Position numbers and translations under genes: made by a program. From contig JAUNSH010000008.1 in the NCBI GenBank assembly GCA_030539285.1, positions 1-44,411 on the forward strand: a stretch of 44,411 nucleotides of DNA, written 5' to 3'. The stretch is from Eubacteriales bacterium (GTDB lineage Bacteria > Bacillota > Clostridia > Oscillospirales > Oscillospiraceae). Positions 30,523-36,635 of this stretch are shown here, piece by piece (the first letter of the stretch is position 1; each line of letters opens with the position of its first letter). A model generated the notes under the pieces. The model searched no databases. It was not told the DNA's origin and saw nothing but the letters and a program-made list of their open reading frames with translations.

Positions 30523-30942
30523 TCAGAATGGAAGCTGGGCATCATCATCGTCCAGAAGGGCGTAGTCGTTCGCATCCGGCTGAACCGGCGGAATAAAGCC
30601 GGAATCATCGGAAGCGTCCTTTTTCGAATCGCCGAAATATACATGCTCGGCAATCACCTCCGCGCTGTAGCGGTTGTTTCCGTCCTTGTCCTGCCATTTC
30701 CTGATCTGAAGCCGCCCGTCCACCACCGCCATGCGGCCCTTGGCGAAGTACTTGGAGACGAACTCGCCGTTCTGCCGCCAGGCAACACAGTCGATGAAGT
30801 CAGTTTCCCGTTCGCCGCCGTCCTTTGGAGAGAAGTCCCGGTCAACCGCAAGGCAGAAGCTTGCCACAGCGGTTCCGTTTCCAGTCCGGCGAAGTTCTGG
30901 GTCACGGGTCAGGCGGCCCATGATGGTAATGTGATTTAACAC
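30523..30942 (-). CDS. ssb: single-stranded DNA-binding protein
   Basis: The 139-aa protein has the OB-fold: LNHITIMGRLTRDPELRRTG, VASFCLAVDRDFSPKDGGER, TDFIDCVAWRQNGEFVSKYF, then KGRMAVVDGRLQIRKWQDKD. The acidic tail DDDDAQLPF is the standard protein-interaction tip. It coats single strands during phage replication and recruits partners. The start is GTG and shares bases with the stop of the nuclease gene (TAGTG). Confidence 0.95.
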   Translation of the reverse strand: MLNHITIMGRLTRDPELRRTGNGTAVASFCLAVDRDFSPKDGGERETDFIDCVAWRQNGEFVSKYFAKGRMAVVDGRLQIRKWQDKDGNNRYSAEVIAEHVYFGDSKKDASDDSGFIPPVQPDANDYALLDDDDAQLPF

Positions 30943-31787
30943 TAAAAAAGTACCTCCGTATCCTCTGAAATGTCATTGTATGGGTAAATTCCAGTCAGTT
31001 CCTTCGTTGCACGGCAGTAGGCGCACCGTCCGCACCGTCTCGGCTGGATCCTGCCCTCCTTGATTGCTTGGTATCGAGGCGCGTTGTCCTCAATCTCCGA
31101 AAGTTTTTCCCGCAGCACATCCTCCGGCACATAGAATGCCCCCAAATCCGGGGAATCCTCCTTGGTCCCGGCTGCGATGATAAACGGAAGCATATTCCCT
31201 TCTATCTCCTGATAGATCGCGCCCTGAATGTCATATCCCCACGCTTCCACAAAGGAAACACGCTCATGGGCATCTTCTGACCATACCGGGAGGAAATCCC
31301 GGACAACCTTCTGATCTACGATAGCTCCATCACACAGTCCCATGGATTTTGCGGCTTGCGGGAACTCCCGGACGATCTGCGTGCAGGTATCCCCGTCCAG
31401 CAGGCTGTCAATTCGGATTTTGAAGGGAACGCCGGCAATAAAGCCGGATCGGATCACCTGCTTCTGGCCGGACATCAGGAGCATATACAGCCTGTCCCGC
31501 TCCATTGCGCGGATGATTTCATCTGCCCTTTGGAAATCCGCTTTCAGGCTGCCATCCCGCCGGAACATCTCCGGGTGCCGCTCCATGTACGAATACCACT
31601 CGCCGGAAAAGAAAGCGTCCACATAGCCGCCGATCAGCAGTGCGGAGGTAACGGGGCTGCGGTATTCTCCGCGCAGTTCAGCCAGCGCAGCCGCCTCGCA
31701 TTTCTGGAAGGCTTTGTACTGGGTGGAACCCATGTAAGCCATCTGCATTTCCGGGGAGTAGTAGTTCTCCTGCGTCACCTCGGTCAT
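30942..31787 (-). CDS. RecE/PDDEXK-type exonuclease
   Basis: The 281-aa protein is a PD-(D/E)XK nuclease of the YqaJ/RecE-like group with a Cas4-like cysteine cluster. Features are KAFQKCEAAALAELRGEYRS at the start, LLIGGYVDAFFSG (G-x-x-x-D), FIAGVPFKIRIDSLLDGD (catalytic Asp in the RIDSL strand), GAIVDQKVVRDFLPVW (D-x-K), and a C-terminal RCGRCAYCRAT with clustered cysteines. Such nucleases make 3' single strands for annealing recombination. It is followed by SSB and preceded by an unknown gene that may be its partner. Confidence 0.8.
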   Translation of the reverse strand: MTEVTQENYYSPEMQMAYMGSTQYKAFQKCEAAALAELRGEYRSPVTSALLIGGYVDAFFSGEWYSYMERHPEMFRRDGSLKADFQRADEIIRAMERDRLYMLLMSGQKQVIRSGFIAGVPFKIRIDSLLDGDTCTQIVREFPQAAKSMGLCDGAIVDQKVVRDFLPVWSEDAHERVSFVEAWGYDIQGAIYQEIEGNMLPFIIAAGTKEDSPDLGAFYVPEDVLREKLSEIEDNAPRYQAIKEGRIQPRRCGRCAYCRATKELTGIYPYNDISEDTEVLF

Positions 31788-32327
31788 TTACAGAACCTCT
31801 CCCTCCGCCGGCTGGGACGCTTCCGCCGCCTGCTTCCGCTTCTGTGCGCAGGCTGCGCACAGCGGGACACCGTAGTGCTTCGTCGTGTATGCCGCCATCC
31901 ATTTGGCATCCTTTCCCTGCGGGGGAACCAGATCACCGCCGCAGTCGGTGCATTTCGGAATCGGAGTCTCCGCCTGCACCCTGGGCTTGTACGGACGCAC
32001 CCGAACGGCGTTGACCGTGTCGCCGAAGGCTTTGATACCCTTCTTGATGTACAGCTGGAAGGACACGCCAGCCCAGTCCTCAAAGTAAGGGCTTCCGGCA
32101 ACCTTCTCCATCGCCTTCGACCGCTCCACGTTCAGAATCATGGGCTTGTTTCCAGGTTCCTTCCAGTGGGCCACAGCCTTCTGGGACTTTCCCTCGGCGG
32201 TGGTGATGGTCTCTGAACAGTTGACATAATCAAGTGTCAGTACCTTTTCCTCACCTTCCCGGAAGTCAGCCTCGCCGATGAAGTTGGGATCAGATACGAT
32301 TTTCTTCCAATGTGTTTTCTCTGCCAT
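31788..32327 (-). CDS. phage protein next to RecE-like nuclease, C-terminal zinc ribbon
   Basis: The 179-aa protein reads MAEKTHWKKIVSDPNFIGEA, with EKVLTLDYVNCSETITTAEG and MILNVERSKAMEKVAGSPYF in a compact N-terminal domain of about 115 residues. A C-terminal ribbon (KCTDCGGDLVPPQGKD with CAACAQ) has four cysteines. Homologues commonly sit beside PDDEXK nuclease and SSB genes in clostridial phages, so a part in DNA recombination is likely, but I know no activity. I choose the ATG at 32327 with GAGGACAAC upstream. Confidence 0.6.
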   Translation of the reverse strand: MAEKTHWKKIVSDPNFIGEADFREGEEKVLTLDYVNCSETITTAEGKSQKAVAHWKEPGNKPMILNVERSKAMEKVAGSPYFEDWAGVSFQLYIKKGIKAFGDTVNAVRVRPYKPRVQAETPIPKCTDCGGDLVPPQGKDAKWMAAYTTKHYGVPLCAACAQKRKQAAEASQPAEGEVL

Positions 32328-32346
32328 GTTGTCCTCACTTTCTAAA

Positions 32347-32679
32347 TCATGCTCTGTAGCGGATACCAACCCATTCCGCCTCGGTGCTGTCCAGTTCCGC
32401 CTTGCAGTCGAGGCAGATGGTCAGCTCCTCCATGTGCAGCGCCTTCAAAAGGCCCATACACAGCTCCAGCCGGTAAAACCGATCTCCGCGCTGAATCAGG
32501 TGCCCGCAGCAGTCGCAGCGGCCCGGGAAGGTCTCCCGCTGCTGCTGGTCGAATAAATAATCCTTGTCAGGGTCGATTCCGATTGTATTACCCATTGACT
32601 TTACCTGTCTTTCAATGTAAGATTGGATTGTAGTAACCCATTTTCCGCTTTCCGGCGCTGCAACGCCGGGAGGCGGCAT
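32347..32679 (-). CDS. small zinc-finger-like phage protein
   Basis: The 110-aa protein has a cysteine arrangement CDCCGHLIQRGDRFYRLELC and ICLDCKAELDSTEAEWVG, which could bind zinc. The start is uncertain: an ATG at 32679 lies next to the upstream stop (TAAAATG) with a weak site, and ATG 32595 (MGNTIGIDPD) would make an 82-aa protein that begins nearer the recognisable part. Function unknown. Confidence 0.5.
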   Translation of the reverse strand: MPPPGVAAPESGKWVTTIQSYIERQVKSMGNTIGIDPDKDYLFDQQQRETFPGRCDCCGHLIQRGDRFYRLELCMGLLKALHMEELTICLDCKAELDSTEAEWVGIRYRA

Positions 32680-32680
32680 T

Positions 32681-33169
32681 TTAATTCCGTTTCATCTGCT
32701 CCCGCACAACATTGGACATCCTGGCAATAAATTCACCGTTGGTTGCCTTTCCCCGGTTGGGGTCGATGGTGTTGCCGAAGTAGCGGTACAGGATATCCAT
32801 GTCACAGTTCATGAAAACCCTGTCCACAACGAATCGGATTCCACGTTCCGCTTTCGAAGCGGTTACGTCGTTTTTACTTCCAACCCGCAGATACAGGCCG
32901 TTGCCGGACAGCCTGTTGATCAGCTTCGGCTCATCAACCACCATCAGAACGGCGTCAATGATGTACTGGTATCCAACCAGACACTCCGGAACGCCGAGTT
33001 CAAACAGAATACGCCTGATCATCTGCTCGGCGGTCTGAGCCGGATTGGAAGTGCGCGATTGCAGATCCAGAATCTTCTGTTCCGCCTTGCTGCGTTCCTG
33101 CTGGGTGGTGGCCAGTTCGAAATCAATGATTGCATTGACCTTCTCGGTCAGAAGTTCCATATCTGTCAT
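32681..33169 (-). CDS. stand-alone Spo0A C-terminal (sporulation regulator DNA-binding) domain protein
   Basis: Residues ~48-160 match the Spo0A effector domain along its length: MIRRILFELGVPECLVGYQY, then IIDAVLMVVDEPKLINRLSG, VTASKAERGIRFVVDRVFMN, and GNTIDPNRGKATNGEFIARM (compare G-Y-T-I-N-x-N-x-G-K-P-T-N-S-E-F-I-A in Spo0A). The phospho-receiver domain of host Spo0A is absent; instead a short helical N-terminus of ~45 residues (VNAIIDFELATTQQERSKAE) precedes it. In host Spo0A this domain binds 0A boxes when the receiver is phosphorylated. Without a receiver it may act constitutively, on phage or host promoters. It is an early gene behind the phage operator region. Confidence 0.85.
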   Translation of the reverse strand: MTDMELLTEKVNAIIDFELATTQQERSKAEQKILDLQSRTSNPAQTAEQMIRRILFELGVPECLVGYQYIIDAVLMVVDEPKLINRLSGNGLYLRVGSKNDVTASKAERGIRFVVDRVFMNCDMDILYRYFGNTIDPNRGKATNGEFIARMSNVVREQMKRN

Positions 33170-33510
33170 TTTGCCACCTCCGAAGGAATCTTAAGAAGCA
33201 GAGGGATCAGCATGACCTCAAATGCAAAGAGGTACAGAGACGGATTTCCGATACCCATAACGAACGAGAGGAAACTGCAAACCAGAAACAGCGAACACAG
33301 CGCCACACGCACAGCAGTCACCATTCCATGGAGCACATTTTTCCATCTGGTAACGTCGGACTTCTTTACCAGATAAGCGCCGCTCTTGTCCTGAACGAAC
33401 AGCATTTCGTTTAGAACGGTCTGGCGGCTTCTCGGGAACATCCGCATCAGTTCCCGGTCTTCGTCATCCATACTGACCTGCACATCCAGCAGGTCGGTTA
33501 CTTGCTTCAT
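33166..33510 (-). CDS. small membrane protein (114 aa)
   Basis: The N-terminal half is soluble and acidic (LLDVQVSMDDEDRELMRMFP), the C-terminal half has two membrane segments (ALCSLFLVCSFLSFVMGI and LYLFAFEVMLIPLLLKI). No family is recognised. AGGAGGATCCATC precedes the ATG. It overlaps the Spo0A-like gene by 4 bp, so the two are cotranslated; whether they work together is not known. Confidence 0.55.
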   Translation of the reverse strand: MKQVTDLLDVQVSMDDEDRELMRMFPRSRQTVLNEMLFVQDKSGAYLVKKSDVTRWKNVLHGMVTAVRVALCSLFLVCSFLSFVMGIGNPSLYLFAFEVMLIPLLLKIPSEVAK

Positions 33511-33521
33511 GATGGATCCTC

Positions 33522-33746
33522 CTATAAAGTCAGCACTTTCCGTTGCCGATTGAAATACGTTTCATCATTCAAGATATCCGCGCAGGTCTGGTAAGCGTAA
33601 CGGTATGCTTCAGAAATACGGGACTGGTCTAATGCCCACAATTCACCAGTATCTTCATACTGCTTTCTGTAATCAGCAGATTGCTCTGCGTGAATACGTG
33701 CCATCCGTTCAAATAAATCGATGCTTTTCTTTACATGGTCACTCAT
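33522..33746 (-). CDS. hypothetical phage protein (74 aa)
   Basis: The small helical, charged protein reads MSDHVKKSIDLFERMARIHA, with DQSRISEAYRYAYQTCADIL. It has no recognisable domain. The ATG at 33746 follows AAAGGAGTATTCAAC and overlaps the end of the gene upstream. It lies early in the leftward early operon. Confidence 0.5.
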   Translation of the reverse strand: MSDHVKKSIDLFERMARIHAEQSADYRKQYEDTGELWALDQSRISEAYRYAYQTCADILNDETYFNRQRKVLTL

Positions 33747-34030
33747 GTTGAATACTCCTTTGCTAATTTTTTGATGTCCTGCGTGGTGTAGCCCAACGCC
33801 TTCAAGAGAATGCCCGGGTCTGGTTTTACAGCCTTGACGATGGCGCGGAGAACGCCGAATGGAATCGTTTCCGGGTTTCGAATGTAGTTGCCAGCCGTCG
33901 CCTGACACACGCCAAGGACGGGGGCCAGGGAACGCTGGGTGTCATATCCGAACCGCGCCCGCTGGGCGTTCAGTTCACCCATGAAGTCCGCCATCGCGTC
34001 CCTATCTGCATTCTGACGAAGTCTTGGCAT
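33743..34030 (-). CDS. putative HTH DNA-binding protein (95 aa)
   Basis: Residues 18-65 (AQRARFGYDTQRSLAPVLGV; CQATAGNYIRNPETIPFGVL) form a helix-turn-helix of XRE-like shape, with RSLAPVLGV as helix 2 and QATAGNYIRNPETI as recognition helix and tail. The following IVKAVKPDPGILLKALGYT matches small phage regulators. AAAGGAGGCTATTTC precedes the ATG. It is the second gene of the early operon and could be a second regulator or an excisionase-like protein. Confidence 0.6.
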   Translation of the reverse strand: MPRLRQNADRDAMADFMGELNAQRARFGYDTQRSLAPVLGVCQATAGNYIRNPETIPFGVLRAIVKAVKPDPGILLKALGYTTQDIKKLAKEYST

Positions 34031-34074
34031 GAAATAGCCTCCTTTCAGTGCCGGTTTATTGGACTGTTTCTTTG

Positions 34075-34302
34075 CTATGATGATTCTGATACAGATTCCG
34101 AAATGTTCAGAATCTCGCAAATTGCGCTCACGATTTTCGGTGCTTTCCGCTGACCAGTAAGGATTTTGTACATATACCCATTGTCAATGGAAAGCCCCGT
34201 CTTCTGCGTGACGGATTCTTCCAGCCACTTCTGTGTTTTTCCGCGCTTTAACAATTCTGTCTTAACGCACAAACCGAACTCTGTGAATTTGCAGAAATTC
34301 AC
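34075..34302 (-). CDS. Cro-like phage regulator (75 aa)
   Basis: This is the first gene of the leftward early operon, divergent from the repressor. It reads TEFGLCVKTELLKRGKTQKW, then GLSIDNGYMYKILTGQRKAP and KIVSAICEILNIS, an XRE-type HTH of a sort common in Firmicutes prophages (VKxELxxRGKTQKWLxEx, followed by Y-x-x-K-I-L-x-G-x-R). I choose the GTG at 34302, after AAGGAGGTACTTTTTC. It is expected to bind the same operators as the repressor and favour lytic growth. Confidence 0.7.
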   Translation of the reverse strand: MNFCKFTEFGLCVKTELLKRGKTQKWLEESVTQKTGLSIDNGYMYKILTGQRKAPKIVSAICEILNISESVSESS

Positions 34303-34331
34303 GAAAAAGTACCTCCTTCCGAAAAAATGTG

Positions 34332-34360
34332 TTGACAAGTACACATTGGAGTACTAAAAT
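34332..34360 (+). promoter_or_regulatory. promoter of the repressor (lysogeny) operon
   Basis: TTGACA (34332-34337), a 17-bp spacer, and TAAAAT (34355-34360). The first operator (34339-34354) fills the spacer. The start would be near 34367, giving a leader of about 130 nt before the repressor ATG. The transcript runs against the leftward early promoter. Confidence 0.7.
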
Positions 34361-34465
34361 AAGAGTACCACCAATTACATTAGATACTCGAATGGGTACT
34401 TGCTATGTCTGCATTATAGTACCTATTTGAGTACTTGTCAAGCGCCAAAATACTTTTTGCAGTAC
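34339..34465. promoter_or_regulatory. four 16-bp phage operators (RTACNY-N4-NRGTAC)
   Basis: Four imperfect palindromes share the half site RTACNY and its complement around 4 bp: 34339-34354 (gtacacattggagtac), 34384-34399 (atactcgaatgggtac), 34419-34434 (gtacctatttgagtac) and 34450-34465 (atactttttgcagtac). A further half site is at 34364-34369 and another (gagtactc) lies in the repressor ribosome binding region. Spacings between starts are 45, 35 and 31 bp. They occupy the divergent region between the Cro-like and repressor genes, as repressor binding sites should. Confidence 0.75.
34413..34441 (-). promoter_or_regulatory. early (lytic) leftward promoter
   Basis: On the minus strand TTGACA (34436-34441) and TATAAT (34413-34418) are perfect consensus boxes with a 17-bp spacer. 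The third operator (34419-34434) lies within the spacer, so repressor binding would exclude RNA polymerase. It drives the early operon starting with the Cro-like gene at 34302. Confidence 0.85.
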
Positions 34466-34499
34466 TTTGGTTATTTGTAACAAAGTAAGGAGTACTCAT

Positions 34500-34859
34500 A
34501 TGGGAACTTTGTACGAGAACATTACAAGTTTGTGTAATGAGCGAGGCATCAAAGGCGGAAAGATGTGTACCGATATCGGTATCAGTAAGGGTCTGCTTAC
34601 GGATTTGAAGATGGGCAGGCGTACAGGTGTAAGTGCTGTAACGGCTCAGAAGATTGCTGATTATTTTGGCGTTTCTGTTGCGTATCTTCTTGGAAAAGAA
34701 ACAGAAAAAGCGCCCACCGATAGCGGTGAGCGCAAGGATGTACTGGACGATGTAGATATTGCGTTTTACGGAGAATACAAGGAACTGACCGAGGAAGACC
34801 GGGCCACGATCCGGGACATGGTATCTGTCATGCGAAAGAGAAGGGCTTCGGAAAAGTAA
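34500..34859 (+). CDS. phage repressor, XRE family (CI-like)
   Basis: The 119-aa protein has an N-terminal HTH: MGTLYENITSLCNERGIKGG, then CTDIGISKGLLTDLKMGRRT with QKIADYFGVSVAYLLGKETE. It is typical of short CI-like repressors (XRE) with a C-terminal helical tail (TEEDRATIRDMVSVMRKRRA) and no protease domain. The neighbouring ImmA/IrrE peptidase would therefore supply repressor removal. I choose the ATG at 34500, 8 nt after AAGGAG. It would bind the RTACNY operators just upstream and hold the lytic promoter shut. Confidence 0.8.
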   Translation: MGTLYENITSLCNERGIKGGKMCTDIGISKGLLTDLKMGRRTGVSAVTAQKIADYFGVSVAYLLGKETEKAPTDSGERKDVLDDVDIAFYGEYKELTEEDRATIRDMVSVMRKRRASEK

Positions 34860-34874
34860 ACAGGAGCTACGAAC

Positions 34875-35297
34875 GTGTTTGAATTATCCCATTTTTACGA
34901 CTACTGCAAGGGTCATAACATTCTGATCCTACCATTTGCCGGTATGCCGTCTGCCGGGGCCACCATTCGTGACGGGTCAGACTATGGCATTTTTCTGGAC
35001 TTCACGAAGATCATGACCACCCGCCAGCTGCGTGGTATCTGTGCCCACGAACTTGGCCATGTCTCCACAGGGGCACTGCACAAAGTCAGCAGCCCGTTCG
35101 AGACCGTGGAACGCAGTGAGCACCGGGCCAGCCGCTGGACAGCGGAGAATATCCTGACAGAAGCAGATTTCCGGGAAGCCTTTGCAGCCGGATACACAGA
35201 GCCATGGCAGCTTGCGGAATATTTCGATCTGCCTGAGCAGGATATTATGAAGGCGTATGCCTACTGGAGAGACTGCCGAGGGGTACGTTTTGTATAG
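34875..35297 (+). CDS. ImmA/IrrE family metallopeptidase
   Basis: The 140-aa protein carries the zinc site RGICAHELGHVSTGALHK (H-E-x-x-H) near residues 56-60, a third ligand region after it (VERSEHRASRWTAENILTEA) and the family's end (LAEYFDLPEQDIMKAYAYWR). In ICEBs1 and many phages ImmA cleaves the repressor to start induction. It follows the repressor gene by 15 bp with AGGAGCTACGAAC before its GTG start, so the two form a repressor/anti-repressor pair. Confidence 0.9.
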   Translation: MFELSHFYDYCKGHNILILPFAGMPSAGATIRDGSDYGIFLDFTKIMTTRQLRGICAHELGHVSTGALHKVSSPFETVERSEHRASRWTAENILTEADFREAFAAGYTEPWQLAEYFDLPEQDIMKAYAYWRDCRGVRFV

Positions 35298-35329
35298 AAT
35301 AATCCGAATGACAATTATGGAGAGATAAT

Positions 35330-36133
35330 ATGCTGGAAAAGATATGTTTGATTGTGAAGAAATTGCTTATTTTCTCTGCTGTTTATGTTGCTTCATTGTT
35401 TACGCTTGCCCTTATCCTCGGATTGGCAAACGTTATGGGGAAAAGTGACACTATTGACACAGTCGCCGTGTTATCGATGATGATACTACCCATCGTTGCA
35501 GGTGTTGTAGTGGTACGAAACAAATATCCAAAATCAAAGACCGACAAGCATGTCACGCCGCAAAATGTCCCTGCATCGTCAGATACAAATACATCTCCTC
35601 GCGTAAATCAGGCACTCAATGCACAATCTGCTGGAAGTGCGAAGGAACCGAAGAAAGCAGCATCCGTTTCTTCGATCGTACCAGTCGAAAAAACATACCG
35701 GGTCGCTGGAACAAGTTTCTACACGGAAAACATTATGACGCTTGCGTATGAAAACCCAGATTATGAAAAAACAAAGCAAGAAATCATTGACGACGGAATG
35801 ATTGATGAAAGGATCTGGAAATACGGGTTTTACACACCTTGCGCAGATCTGGTTCCAGAGCCTGACAATCCGCATGACAAAAATGCAATTCAGGTAATCG
35901 TCAGCGGACTTCTGGTTGGATATATTAAGGCTGGCTCCTGTGCGCACCTTTTGAAGGTGATTGACGGTGGCCGTATACGAGGCGTTGACTGCGAAATATA
36001 TGGCGGCCCTTTCAAAATTGTAACCGAGGAATACGGCAGCGAGAACGAGTACGAGGAAACATACACGCTTAAACAGGAGGACAGAAATTTTTCTGTTATC
36101 CTGCATGTATACGAAGAACCAGAAAAAAAGTAA
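35330..36133 (+). CDS. membrane protein with HIRAN-like domain
   Basis: The 267-aa protein has two N-terminal membrane segments (LLIFSAVYVASLFTLALILG; VAVLSMMILPIVAGVVVV), a 50-residue polar linker, then from about residue 120 a domain with YRVAGTSFYTENIMTLAYEN, and from about 165 GFYTPCADLVPEPDNPHDKN followed by AIQVIVSGLLVGYIKAGSCA. The L-V-x-E-P-x-N-P-x-D-x-N-A-I-x-V and V-G-Y-I pieces are the HIRAN fold, which in other proteins binds DNA 3' ends. Here it is anchored to the membrane and lies in the lysogeny operon, so it is expressed in the lysogen. Function unknown. Confidence 0.7.
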   Translation: MLEKICLIVKKLLIFSAVYVASLFTLALILGLANVMGKSDTIDTVAVLSMMILPIVAGVVVVRNKYPKSKTDKHVTPQNVPASSDTNTSPRVNQALNAQSAGSAKEPKKAASVSSIVPVEKTYRVAGTSFYTENIMTLAYENPDYEKTKQEIIDDGMIDERIWKYGFYTPCADLVPEPDNPHDKNAIQVIVSGLLVGYIKAGSCAHLLKVIDGGRIRGVDCEIYGGPFKIVTEEYGSENEYEETYTLKQEDRNFSVILHVYEEPEKK

Positions 36134-36154
36134 ATACGAAAAGAGGTGGACAAA

Positions 36155-36337
36155 ATGCTGTGGTTAGCCATCATTGTCACTGCAATCATTCTGTACTATT
36201 TCACCAAGATAGACGAGAAGCAGGACAGCAAGTGCCAATCTGCCGCAGAACGCAGACGCGGCGAAGAAATCCTCCGGGCCAGAGCCGAACGAGCCGCCGA
36301 GGAGCAGAACGCAGACAATCAGCAGAATAACGTATAA
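36155..36337 (+). CDS. small membrane protein (60 aa)
   Basis: One membrane segment (MLWLAIIVTAIILYYFTK) is followed by a highly charged helix (ERRRGEEILRARAERAAEEQ). AAGAGGTGG precedes the ATG at 36155; a GTG at 36146 is possible. It is the last complete gene of the prophage A lysogeny operon. Similar short anchor proteins are found beside HIRAN or repressor genes, but I know of no function. Confidence 0.5.
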   Translation: MLWLAIIVTAIILYYFTKIDEKQDSKCQSAAERRRGEEILRARAERAAEEQNADNQQNNV

Positions 36338-36342
36338 ACAAA

Positions 36343-36380
36343 GCAAAAACCGCCCCGGCGTTACCAGCACCGAAGCGGTT
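36343..36380 (-). terminator. intrinsic terminator (minus strand) before the integrase
   Basis: Read on the minus strand, the 13-bp arms (36368-36380 and 36348-36360) pair fully when G-U pairs are allowed, around a 7-nt loop, and end in TTTTTGC. Read on the plus strand three pairs fail. It would stop leftward transcription entering the lysogeny genes from the att/IS side while letting plus-strand transcription pass. A similar hairpin precedes integrase genes in related mobile elements. Confidence 0.65.
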
Positions 36381-36499
36381 GAAGCGATTGGAAATGTTAC
36401 CAGCACGTCCAATCAATACAGAACGCACCCACAAACGACTACAGGGGCAGTCTGCCTATTTATGATACCAGATTTGCCCCGGAAAGGCAAGGCAAAAAG
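36381..36499 (+). other. non-coding leader of the truncated integrase
   Basis: This 120-bp stretch carries no gene. It includes a second gttaccagcac copy (36398-36408, compare 36361-36370) and ends with gGAAAGGCaaggcaaaaag directly before the TTG of the integrase fragment, which may act as its ribosome binding region. Confidence 0.35.
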
Positions 36500-36526
36500 T
36501 TGAAAAAATCCAAGGACGGAAAAGTC
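36500..36526 (+). pseudogene. 5' fragment of a phage tyrosine integrase gene, cut by IS30
   Basis: A TTG start is followed by codons for KKSKDGK, after which the frame reaches a stop at 36533-36535 in IS sequence. Tyrosine integrases of clostridial elements commonly start M-K-K-S-K-D-G-[KL]-Y-R-A-K-V, behind the type of leader and hairpin seen here. The place, just after the repressor operon and before attR, is where an integrase belongs, and no other integrase occurs in the window. The remainder is not found on the far side of the IS. The fragment is very short, so this is a reasoned identification. Confidence 0.5.
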
Positions 36527-36635
36527 AAGCATTAAATGCGCACAAATTTCCCGTTTCTTTTTTGTCTAATTTTAACATGACAACATGGCCGCCGTCAATT
36601 ACCTTGGTCGGCAGCCTGCGCTTTCCTCTGTTCAT
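36525..36635 (-). CDS. possible small ORF inside the IS (36 aa)
   Basis: The frame reads MNRGKRRLPTKVIDGGHVVM and ends NLCAFNA. It is basic at the N-terminus and lies between the transposase stop and the left end of the IS, on the same strand. A weak purine-rich site (GGGAGAAGTGAGAAA) precedes the ATG. It could be a passenger of this IS or a chance frame; its last bases run to the IS boundary. Confidence 0.3.
   Translation of the reverse strand: MNRGKRRLPTKVIDGGHVVMLKLDKKETGNLCAFNA

Noticed and set aside
32681-33169. Spo0A-like gene as a displaced host spo0A
   Set aside because: It lies within the phage early operon, overlaps a phage gene by 4 bp, and has no receiver domain or sporulation neighbours.
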